A program made the position numbers and the translations under genes. DNA of 5,698 nucleotides from Holosporales bacterium. Lineage in GTDB: Bacteria; Pseudomonadota; Alphaproteobacteria; BNTO01. The stretch is from contig JAISXM010000062.1 of assembly GCA_031270515.1 (NCBI GenBank), positions 1 through 5,698 on the forward strand, written 5' to 3'. Under the pieces are notes generated by a model that worked only from the letters and a program-made list of their open reading frames with translations, was not told where the DNA came from and ran no database searches. This document shows, piece after piece, positions 1-5,540 of the stretch (its first letter is position 1; each line of letters starts with the position of its first letter).

Positions 1-2
1 TG

Positions 3-134
3 TCAACGCAATTTAGAAATGTCCTCTTTCTGCAATTTAGAAATGCCCTCCTTCTTGGGAATCGCCTCATCATCTCTTCTGTGGAGTTTTACACCGGCCC
101 ATAAAAAACAATTTGAATTTCTGTTACGAGCAAA
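3..134 (-). other. Open minus-strand tail, possible gene remnant
   Basis: This minus-strand frame is open for 43 codons and ends with TGA at 3-5. It is closed upstream by an in-frame TGA at 135-137 and has no ATG. Its last residues form the charged repeat KKEGISKLQKEDISKLR. It could be the decayed C-terminus of a former gene, or chance. I recognise no family, and part of the frame overlaps the left arm of the nearby inverted repeat, which argues against a functional protein. Confidence 0.15.
8..55. repeat. 24-bp tandem duplication (two copies)
   Basis: Two adjacent copies of a 24-bp unit begin at bases 8 and 32. They share GCAATTTAGAAATG and then differ only at a few C/T positions. Because the unit is a multiple of three, the minus-strand frame ending at base 3 reads a repeated ISKL(Q/R) peptide. 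Only two copies are visible, so it could be a small replication-slippage event rather than a functional array. Confidence 0.7.
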
Positions 135-175
135 TCATTGCATTCAAACGCGTTTAAAATTGTTTGTTATGGGCC
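96..175. repeat. 22-bp inverted repeat with 36-bp loop
   Basis: Bases 96-117 and 154-175 are inverted copies that match at 20 of 22 positions. The arms begin GGCCCATAA at one end and finish TTATGGGCC at the other. The transcript could fold into a long hairpin on either strand. The same arm sequence recurs at 5469-5494, so this is part of a dispersed repeat rather than a simple terminator; no T-tract follows the stem on either strand in the usual position. Bases 177-317, between this repeat and the next gene's stop codon, hold nothing else I can identify apart from the purine/pyrimidine repeat at the gene end. Confidence 0.65.
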
Positions 176-287
176 CCGGAATACCCGATCACGAATACAT
201 TGCGAACTATTCTGGCTGCAGCGTAGCAGAAAGCCTAGCTTTTCGTCGATAAGGTTTTCGTCTTTGAGTACAACTCACACCGCATCA

Positions 288-350
288 AGCACCATAGCCT
301 TCTCCGCCTTCTCCGCCTTAGCCTTCTCCGCCTTCACCACCTTCCACGCC
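288..350 (-). repeat. GGCGGAGAA-type simple repeat across the stop codon
   Basis: On the minus strand, short GGCGGAGAAGGC units run from inside the acidic tail of the exported protein, through its TAA stop at 318-320, and on for about 30 bp. The string GGAGAAGGCTA occurs twice, once producing the TAA stop and once followed by TGG. This is the pattern expected of a slippage duplication that introduced a premature stop. Confidence 0.6.
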
Positions 351-1001
351 TTCTGGCTCACTTCCCTCATCAGGCGTAACATCTGCCTCTTCAGACTCCT
401 CCTCTTCATCAGCATCCCCCTGAGTTCCCCCCTGATGCGGCGGACACGGTGGATAAGGAAGCGGCTTTTCTTCAAATGCAGCCAACCTCGCCTCCTCTAT
501 ATCAGGCAGCCTATCATTTATCTCGCTCAACAAAGCACCAAACTCTATGTTCACCGCACTTGAATAATACAGTTGCGTAATAGAACTTGCATAAACAAGT
601 GATTCCAAACCGGATAAACTTGACATAATTGAGTTATACAATTGCACCACGGAGTTCATATCACGCCTGCGATTGCGTTCAAATTTTCGCACTAACGCAC
701 TAAGTTTATGCTGGTGAATGGACAGCCCCATCACAGCAGAAGCAATCCCCTCAAGGCGCTCCCTGGATGTTCCACCATTCTCAATATCTTCTTTAGAAAA
801 ACCTAATGCATCCTGAATGCTGGCGGATAAATATGGAGAATCCTCAGGAGCAACAAGATGCACGCTATCAAGAGTCTCGTAAAAAACGTCTCTTATTTGG
901 TCTCTGAGCTTTTGCACCGGCGCTTGCACTGGTGTCGACGTCGAATACATTGAACCAACGCACACGAAGGATGCTGCCACCTTTATTAATTTTGAAATCA
1001 T
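318..1001 (-). CDS. Exported protein of unknown function with acidic C-terminal tail
   Basis: I do not recognise this 227-residue protein. Residues 1-27 look like a Sec signal peptide: a basic start (MISKLIK), a hydrophobic core (VAASFVCVGS), and a possible cleavage site after VQA near residue 27, so the product is probably periplasmic or secreted. Residues 30-175 are predicted by eye to be mostly helical, with a basic cluster FERNRRR near 107-113. A proline-rich linker (PLPYPPCPPHQGG, about 180-192) leads to a low-complexity tail (about 195-227) rich in Glu, Asp and Gly that ends in GGEGGEG. The ATG at 1001 has only a weak ribosome site. The tail is encoded by 9-bp GGCGGAGAA-type repeats that continue past the TAA stop; reading through would add ten residues before TGA at 285-287. 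ftsQ is divergent upstream. The reading frame is well supported by its length and signal peptide, but the function is not. Confidence 0.75.
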   Translation of the reverse strand: MISKLIKVAASFVCVGSMYSTSTPVQAPVQKLRDQIRDVFYETLDSVHLVAPEDSPYLSASIQDALGFSKEDIENGGTSRERLEGIASAVMGLSIHQHKLSALVRKFERNRRRDMNSVVQLYNSIMSSLSGLESLVYASSITQLYYSSAVNIEFGALLSEINDRLPDIEEARLAAFEEKPLPYPPCPPHQGGTQGDADEEEESEEADVTPDEGSEPEGVEGGEGGEG

Positions 1002-1111
1002 GATCGTTATTATTTTTACATTGCCCTATACTATTATTTGCATAAAAGTATTAATTTTCGGTTAATGGCGTGTTCGCTTAATAAAGGCCGGTCGCGAACC
1101 CCAAAGCTTTT

Positions 1112-1140
1112 TGTGATTAGGTACAATCGGCAATATTGTC
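1112..1140 (+). promoter_or_regulatory. Candidate ftsQ promoter
   Basis: TTGTGA, followed about 17 bp later by TATTGT, gives four of six matches to each of the -35 and -10 consensus boxes, and lies just upstream of the annotated ftsQ start. The 154-bp gap between the divergent exported-protein gene and ftsQ must hold promoters for both. The stretch also carries an inverted repeat (GCAATAT near 1132 with ATATTGC near 1172) that overlaps the ftsQ start. This is a consensus match by eye only. Confidence 0.25.
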
Positions 1141-1155
1141 ATCCCCACATAAAAA

Positions 1156-2004
1156 GTGCGATATTGCTACCGTGACCTGCTGTTTGTGCGCAAAACATTG
1201 GCTCGTAGTAAAAAAAAGCCCCAATCCTCATTTCGCTCGTCGTCCGTATACATCGTTAGCGCGTTATCCGGAATTGGGTTGACGTGCGCCGTATGCGTTA
1301 ACTGGGCGCCAATTTCCGCCGCGTGCTCATCGCTGCATCCTTACGCATTGGCGGCGCGGTGCGGCTTGGTGTTGAAGGATGTGATCGTATTTGGACGCAG
1401 CAGAACGAGCTCTGATGATGTGCTTGCGGCGGTTGGCGTGCGCGCTGGGCAGCCGATTTTGGCCTGCAACCTAAGCGAGATACAGCAGCGGCTTGCGGCG
1501 CTGGTCTGGGTGAAGGAGGCGTCAGTGCGGCGGTTCGTTTGTGGCGAAATTCACGTGTACATTACAGAACGCGAGCCGATTGCAATATACCACGACAAGC
1601 AAAAGTTTTATTTGGTCGACACGGATGGCGTGTTGATGGATACGAAAATTGAGCCGTATTTTCGTGGGTTGCCGATTTTGTCCGGGACGAATGCGGAAAA
1701 GCATGCCGGCAAAATGCTGCAAATCCTTAGTATATATCCAATTGTTCGCTCTAATATTTCAGCAATGCAATTCGTACAAGAACGACGGTGGAATTTAAAG
1801 CTAAGTAATGGTGTTGAAGTAAAATTGCCGTCTCAGAACGTGGAGATTTCGCTGAAAATATTGGATAAACTTATCGCAGATGGACAAGCTTCTTCTGGGG
1901 ATATTCGCATGATCGATTTGCGTTTGCATAGTCGAGTGTTTTTTAAGTATTCCGATGCAGCAAAGTCGTACCTCGACAAAATGAAAAACGCAAAAAAGAT
2001 ATAG
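1156..2004 (+). CDS. ftsQ: Cell division protein FtsQ
   Basis: FtsQ is a bitopic inner-membrane protein that, in well-studied bacteria, links FtsB/FtsL and the septal synthase FtsW/FtsI to the early divisome. The 282-residue product shows the family layout. A short basic cytoplasmic segment (SKKKPQ) is followed by one membrane helix at about 31-49. A POTRA domain follows at about 71-144, with GLVLKDVIVFGR, then the conserved GVRAGQPIL and LAALVWVKEASVRR, ending ITEREPIA. Next comes the FtsQ beta domain, with FYLVDTDGVLM, LPILSG, ERRWNLKLSNGVEVKLP and the late IDLRL motif. These phrases are typical of alphaproteobacterial FtsQ. The GTG start at 1156 has no clear Shine-Dalgarno; in-frame GTG at 1186 and TTG at 1198 are alternatives that also leave the membrane helix intact. 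The gene stands alone: ddl, ftsA and ftsZ are not adjacent. Its stop lies 12 bp from that of the convergent xerD. Confidence 0.93.
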   Translation: MRYCYRDLLFVRKTLARSKKKPQSSFRSSSVYIVSALSGIGLTCAVCVNWAPISAACSSLHPYALAARCGLVLKDVIVFGRSRTSSDDVLAAVGVRAGQPILACNLSEIQQRLAALVWVKEASVRRFVCGEIHVYITEREPIAIYHDKQKFYLVDTDGVLMDTKIEPYFRGLPILSGTNAEKHAGKMLQILSIYPIVRSNISAMQFVQERRWNLKLSNGVEVKLPSQNVEISLKILDKLIADGQASSGDIRMIDLRLHSRVFFKYSDAAKSYLDKMKNAKKI

Positions 2005-2016
2005 AAAACAATAATA

Positions 2017-3006
2017 TTAACTTGTTTCTTCTTCTGTACTTGTTTGCGGAAATTTATCCTTAAATAACGGATGAAAATTCTCGAGCAATTCGACCAAATG
2101 TTGCGACTGAACGTGCGTATATATTTGAGTCGTGGATATATCCGCATGCCCTAGCAACTTTTTTATCACTAGCAGATTCGCTCCATTTTGCAACAAATGC
2201 GTCGCAAATGCATGCCGCAGCACATGCGGGGAAATTGCGGCAATCCCTACATTCGCCGCTGCATCCGACAGCATTTGCCCGACCCTCTGTCGCGTAATGT
2301 GCCCAGCCGTGGACGGGAACAGCCACGATGCGTCCGTGCCGTTGTTGTTGGGGAGAAAATGTCGGCGCAGCGGCAGGTACTCATTCAGCGCGATTATGCA
2401 AGTGTCATGCAGAGGGACCGTGCGCTCTTTGTTGCCCTTACCGTGCACGACCACAAACGGCTGCACTTGGCGACTGTTGCGGTCAAACGAAAAGTTGAAA
2501 AGCTTCAGCTCAACTAATTCGCTGACTCGTACGCCCGTTCCGTACAGCAGCTCAAACATGAGCCACTTGCGCCGCCCCTCTGGGGATTGGTCGTTGGACA
2601 CGTGTTCTAATAGTGCAAATATGGCCTCTGGCGCGAGCACTTTGGGCAGCGGGCGTGAGTTTTTCGGGAGCGATATGTGCCGCGCTGGGTTTATTGAAAT
2701 GATGCGATCTGTGCATAGCAGCTTGTAAAATTGGCGCAAGGCAACGAGTTTGCGGGATATTGTGGTTGGCGCGAGCCCTAGGTGGGTCAAATGTTGGCGA
2801 TATTGCTGTATGTCTTCTTGGGTCGCATCTTGGAGGCGTTTATTGCAGTATAGGCTGAAGTCCTGGAGGTCTCTTTGGTAGGCCTCGGTTGTGTTGGTTG
2901 CGGAGTTGCGTTCTGTAATGATGGCTTCGATGAACCGCTCAATTAACAAAACATTCTCCTTAACCAAAACAACGTTCTCTTTTTCCAAAACATTCTCTTC
3001 CGACAT
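2017..3006 (-). CDS. xerD: Tyrosine recombinase XerD (XerC/XerD family)
   Basis: This site-specific recombinase would act with its partner at dif to resolve chromosome dimers at the septum. The 329-residue frame has the SAM-like N-terminal core-binding domain (about 20-105: LIERFIEAIITERN, TTEAYQRDL, TISRKLVALRQFYK) and the catalytic domain (about 120-315). All catalytic residues are visible: Arg160 in GTGVRVSE, Lys190 in HGKGNKER, His261 and Arg264 in SPHVLRHAFATHLL, His287 in LLGHADISTTQIYTHV, and nucleophile Tyr296. XerC cannot be fully excluded, but the ISTTQIYTHV signature and overall spacing fit XerD. The ATG at 3006 gives a 19-residue extension built from three repeats of ENV(V)L, which family members do not usually have. 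A TTG at 2949, preceded by a strong AAGGAG, would start the protein at the usual place. The gene lies 37 bp downstream of rlpA on the same strand and is probably co-transcribed with it. Confidence 0.92.
   Translation of the reverse strand: MSEENVLEKENVVLVKENVLLIERFIEAIITERNSATNTTEAYQRDLQDFSLYCNKRLQDATQEDIQQYRQHLTHLGLAPTTISRKLVALRQFYKLLCTDRIISINPARHISLPKNSRPLPKVLAPEAIFALLEHVSNDQSPEGRRKWLMFELLYGTGVRVSELVELKLFNFSFDRNSRQVQPFVVVHGKGNKERTVPLHDTCIIALNEYLPLRRHFLPNNNGTDASWLFPSTAGHITRQRVGQMLSDAAANVGIAAISPHVLRHAFATHLLQNGANLLVIKKLLGHADISTTQIYTHVQSQHLVELLENFHPLFKDKFPQTSTEEETS
2956..2961 (-). promoter_or_regulatory. Internal Shine-Dalgarno AAGGAG for an alternative xerD start
   Basis: AAGGAG on the minus strand is followed after 6 bp by TTG (2949-2947), codon 20 of the long xerD frame. 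Starting there gives a protein of 310 residues beginning M-LIERFIEAI, which matches the normal N-terminus of XerD proteins. The ATG at 3006 has only a weak GAAAGAG-like site. This may be the true start, although the purine-rich repeats around it could mimic the signal. Confidence 0.45.
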
Positions 3007-3043
3007 TTGCTCTTTCTCACAAAAACAATTGGCATATTCATAA

Positions 3044-3643
3044 CTACCTAAATGTGCGTATATTCGTGCTTTGCGGGACTGTCGTCAGCTGCTGATACCC
3101 ATTGCGCGCGCCAATGTTACTCCTATATATATGCTCCCACGTTTGACGTTTGCTCATTGCCCCTTTATTTTCCTTTAAGTACATCGACAACGCATCGCTT
3201 TCCTTGCACAGCGCCTGCACGCGGACCTTCGCAACGCCGCTATCGTACGTTCCCAGCATTTTTGCCGCAGACACCGACAAGTCCAGGATCCGCTTCTCTA
3301 TGTACGGGCCGCGATCGTCGACAAGCACGACGGCTGACTTGCCGTTCGCCAAATTCGTCACTTTTACAATGGTCGGTAGCGGCAGAGTCTTGTGTGCGGC
3401 CGTCATGGCGTATTGGTCGTAAGGTTCCCCCTGGGCTTTCGGTTTGCCATGGCATTCCGGCCCATACCAGGAGGCGAGCCCGACTTTGTCGTAGTTGTAA
3501 TATAGCTGCGGCGTGTATTTGACTCCTTTTATCGTGTAAGTCTTAGACGAGTAAATAACTCCACGCACTGAATGCTTGTGGAGAGTCGAGCACCCTGTGA
3601 GTAGCAATATCACCATATATATGGTCGCGTTATACTTTTTCAT
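3044..3643 (-). CDS. rlpA: RlpA-like septal lytic transglycosylase lipoprotein
   Basis: RlpA is an outer-membrane lipoprotein that, in Pseudomonas, cleaves peptidoglycan glycan strands lacking stem peptides during daughter-cell separation. The 199-residue product begins with a lipoprotein signal (MKKYNATIYMVILLLTGC); the LLTGC lipobox puts the lipidated cysteine at residue 18. A lead-in TYTIKGVKYTPQ precedes the double-psi beta-barrel domain (about 55-145), which has GLASWYGPECHGKPKAQGEPYD, TAAHKTLPLP, VKVTNLANGKSAVVLVDDRGPY and ILDLS. Residues matching the proposed catalytic set are present: Glu73 in QGEPYD, His84 in AAHKTLP and Asp110 in DDRGP. About 55 residues follow the barrel, with no recognisable SPOR domain, so this is a short form lacking the usual septal-targeting module. 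The ATG at 3643 has a weak AGAAAG ribosome site. Its upstream region is element A, so any promoter lies in or beyond that repeat. xerD follows 37 bp downstream. Confidence 0.92.
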   Translation of the reverse strand: MKKYNATIYMVILLLTGCSTLHKHSVRGVIYSSKTYTIKGVKYTPQLYYNYDKVGLASWYGPECHGKPKAQGEPYDQYAMTAAHKTLPLPTIVKVTNLANGKSAVVLVDDRGPYIEKRILDLSVSAAKMLGTYDSGVAKVRVQALCKESDALSMYLKENKGAMSKRQTWEHIYRSNIGARNGYQQLTTVPQSTNIRTFR

Positions 3644-3663
3644 TTATCTTTCTGTGGACGGGA

Positions 3664-3795
3664 ATATCCCCAAACACAAAAAGTTTACCAGTGCGTCGTT
3701 TCGAATCCCGGGCGAGACCCTATTCAACTAGTTGAATGGGCACCCGGCCCGTTCTCCAAAACTCCTGCTATAACTCTTTTTGTGTTTGGGTATAG
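3664..3795. repeat. Palindromic repeat element A (132 bp)
   Basis: This element fills almost the whole gap between thyX and rlpA. Its ends are inverted repeats: CCCAAACACAAAAAG at 3669-3683 pairs with its complement at 3776-3790, flanked by ATA on both sides. Inside, CGGGC at 3709-3713 pairs with GCCCG at 3747-3751, CCC at 3718-3720 with GGG at 3738-3740, and the centre is a perfect 16-bp palindrome, ATTCAACTAGTTGAAT (3722-3737). The whole could fold into one long interrupted hairpin. Bases 3747-3795, read on the minus strand, match 5613-5662 at about 45 of 50 positions, so this is a dispersed element and not just a terminator. No coding capacity for a transposase is present. It resembles Rickettsia palindromic elements in size and form; I cannot say that it is homologous to them. 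Confidence 0.8.
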
Positions 3796-3800
3796 CAAAG

Positions 3801-5339
3801 CTATGCGGCTCTTTTCGCTGTCCTTGGCGGAATCGGATCCAACCGCTTGTTCTCAATAAACGCGTTGTATATAACAGGAACCCACTGCTCAAATATTTCC
3901 TGCAACGCATACGCAAACATCCGCGACTCATACTGCGCAGCCGGATTCGTGCGTAGATTCAAGATATGCACCAAGTTGTGGATATCAATTCTCCCGTTGA
4001 ATTCAACGTATTGACTGGCCGGGCACAACAGCAGGTTCAGATCATCTGCGCGCTTCGTCATATCCAACTTCGCTAGCTGAGACTGGGATTCCTTGAACGC
4101 AACATTTACGCTGTTGGCCAACTTGCTTTGAGCAACAGGCATCAGCGTCTTGTTTTTCTCTGCGCGAGCCTCTGGCACGTACACATCGTTAATCAGGCGC
4201 CACCTATGTATACCCATCGTCCTGTGGCGGATTACGTGCCTGAACACGAAAAACGGCACGCGAGACTCAAACAGCAACGTCGTCAGCTCAAACGGTGAGC
4301 AATGCCCCAAGTTTATCAACAGCTGCACAAAGCTCTCGATTGTCTGCATTGATGACGGATTCTGCTCAACTCCAAACGACATGCCAACCGCATCATACGG
4401 CGTTTTCATTGTGCCAGAGTAGTTCGTAACCTTGATCCAACACTTATCCCCATCCATAGGAGTCCCGTCCTCTTTCGCAACAATGTGCTTTTGCCCGAAT
4501 TTGCTTTCGAGGTTCTCTGAATTTTGACGGAAGGTTAGGTTTTTCTTGGATGACGCTCCAGCATTAATAAACTTATCCCAAGCTTCTTCGCTAGACGTCA
4601 GTTTTCCATTCTTGAACAATTTATAAATTTTTGGAAAACCAAGTTGAAACACTATTTTCATTTGGTCGATAACCGGCTTCATTAATAAATTTTCTTCGTC
4701 ATCATAAAATTGGATGAACTTGATCAAATTAAAAAGGGACAGCTTCGTAAAAAACTGAGTATATTGACTCGTAGGAAGCACGCCGCGGCTCAGCTCCCTT
4801 GAAACCCCAAGGTCGATAAGTTCGCGATAATCGCGAAACCGCGCGTCATAATACTCGTCAACTGTGTTTGCTAATGAATCGAAGGCTTTATAGTCCGAAA
4901 ACATATCCTTCAGCGTTCCCTTTGCAACATTAGCCTTAGGCAATTCCGCATACCGAGCAGAGAATTCATTAACCCCTGCGCTGCCATTGAGCATGCACGC
5001 GACCGTACTTGCTATTGGGAAATTACTGCAGTGGAACAACACTACAATACTATCCAAATCGGAACACCTGGGCAGCACGTGATTCAGATGCTTTTCGAAC
5101 CATTTTTCCTGCTCCTTTGCAGGAACAATGTCGTCCTCGTTTCCGGCATAGTCGATCACGTCGACCTTCAGCTCCTGAGCCTCAGGGAAAACTGGGGCCC
5201 CGTTTGCGGATACGGACTTCGGGGTCCCATTCTTTAGTAAATACTCCAAGCCCAGCGAGCATGATCTCTTCGTTTCACGAAACTCAGCAAAGCCTGGGCG
5301 ACATGATGCACTTCCAGCGATTTCAAATAGATTCTTCAT
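3801..5339 (-). CDS. thyX: Long two-domain flavin-dependent thymidylate synthase ThyX
   Basis: ThyX converts dUMP to dTMP with methylene-tetrahydrofolate, FAD and NADPH, replacing ThyA. Ordinary ThyX has about 220-300 residues; this protein has 512 and contains two ThyX-like halves. The N-terminal half (about 85-235) has LNGSAGVNEFSARY (117-130), where RHR is replaced by LNG but the substrate-binding Ser127 and Arg129 positions are kept. It also keeps GVSRELSRGVLPTSQYT (178-194). The C-terminal half (about 335-490) has LGHCSPFE (344-351) and an intact RHR at 371-373. The following S-x-R-Y has become RLIN. It keeps HNLVHILNLR (454-463) and AAQYESR (467-473), the normal end of the fold. A helical linker joins the halves. 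Long ThyX proteins are, to my recollection, annotated in chlamydiae and some other bacteria. The ATG at 5339 is chosen because AAGGAG lies 7 bp upstream; the frame stays open seven codons further, to a TTG at 5360. Element A follows the stop by 5 bp. Confidence 0.92.
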   Translation of the reverse strand: MKNLFEIAGSASCRPGFAEFRETKRSCSLGLEYLLKNGTPKSVSANGAPVFPEAQELKVDVIDYAGNEDDIVPAKEQEKWFEKHLNHVLPRCSDLDSIVVLFHCSNFPIASTVACMLNGSAGVNEFSARYAELPKANVAKGTLKDMFSDYKAFDSLANTVDEYYDARFRDYRELIDLGVSRELSRGVLPTSQYTQFFTKLSLFNLIKFIQFYDDEENLLMKPVIDQMKIVFQLGFPKIYKLFKNGKLTSSEEAWDKFINAGASSKKNLTFRQNSENLESKFGQKHIVAKEDGTPMDGDKCWIKVTNYSGTMKTPYDAVGMSFGVEQNPSSMQTIESFVQLLINLGHCSPFELTTLLFESRVPFFVFRHVIRHRTMGIHRWRLINDVYVPEARAEKNKTLMPVAQSKLANSVNVAFKESQSQLAKLDMTKRADDLNLLLCPASQYVEFNGRIDIHNLVHILNLRTNPAAQYESRMFAYALQEIFEQWVPVIYNAFIENKRLDPIPPRTAKRAA

Positions 5340-5346
5340 ATGACAA

Positions 5347-5352
5347 CTCCTT
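5347..5352 (-). promoter_or_regulatory. Shine-Dalgarno AAGGAG of thyX
   Basis: AAGGAG on the minus strand, followed by 7 bp (TTGTCAT) and then ATG at 5339-5337, is the strongest ribosome site in the window. It fixes the thyX start at 5339 and makes the upstream in-frame TTG at 5360 unlikely, because this site would then lie inside the coding region. Confidence 0.8.
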
Positions 5353-5363
5353 GATAACAAAAC

Positions 5364-5401
5364 CAGTTTGTAACTGTCTCAATTCGACACACTTTTGTCA
5401 A
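5364..5401 (-). promoter_or_regulatory. Candidate thyX promoter and small inverted repeat
   Basis: A perfect -35 hexamer, TTGACA, lies on the minus strand at 5401-5396, about 60 bp upstream of the thyX ATG. No convincing -10 sits at the normal spacing: GACAGT at 17 bp matches only half of the consensus. Downstream of it, CAGTT-TGT-AACTG (5366-5378 region) forms a small hairpin or operator-like dyad. The promoter assignment is tentative. Confidence 0.3.
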
Positions 5402-5468
5402 GTTGGTCGTTTGATCGTTGTGTCGCGTTGTGTATGAAGGGATATACTCTCGGTGCTATGAAAAAAAG

Positions 5469-5494
5469 TTCAAATTGTTTTTATGGGCAGGTAT
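5469..5494 (+). repeat. Third copy of the TTCAAATTG...ATGGGC repeat motif
   Basis: These 26 bases match the reverse complement of 91-117 at about 24 of 27 aligned positions, with one base deleted in a T-run. They also resemble 154-175. Here the motif stands alone, without an inverted partner, in the space between the divergent thyX and Rpn-type genes. Confidence 0.65.
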
Positions 5495-5504
5495 CGTGTA
5501 CAAT
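5475..5504 (+). promoter_or_regulatory. Candidate promoter of the Rpn-type gene
   Basis: TTGTTT (5475-5480) and TACAAT (5499-5504), 18 bp apart, match three and five of six consensus bases and lie 37 bp upstream of the ATG at 5541. The -35 box is inside the repeated motif. The other two copies of that motif have no matching -10, so the repeat is not simply a promoter cassette. Confidence 0.35.
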
Positions 5505-5540
5505 TAATAGTAGTGATAGAGCAGCATTTGGGTATGTGCG

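Noticed and set aside
275..475. Minus-strand Lys/Arg-rich 66-codon frame overlapping the exported protein
   Set aside because: It is an out-of-frame reading of the same simple repeat (AEKAEKA). The longer frame has a signal peptide and is the better gene.
19..563. Plus-strand open frames of 77 and 141 codons near the left edge
   Set aside because: They run through the inverted repeat and antisense to the signal-peptide gene, lack ribosome sites, and their composition (Ser/Phe/Thr-rich, antisense of the GGCGGAGAA repeats) is that of shadows.
3696..3720. tRNA-like T-arm sequence (GTTTCGAATCCCGGGC) inside element A
   Set aside because: No acceptor, D-arm or anticodon arm can be built around it, and the stem on either side of TTCGAAT does not pair. 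It is better explained as part of the palindrome.
3664..3795. Element A as an ordinary rho-independent terminator of thyX
   Set aside because: The structure is far longer than a terminator, its arm recurs inside another gene, and the ends are inverted repeats. It may still stop or stabilise the thyX transcript as a side effect.
5340..5360. Upstream TTG start for thyX at 5360
   Set aside because: The AAGGAG site would lie inside the coding sequence, and the added residues LSRSCH have no family support. ATG at 5339 has ideal spacing.
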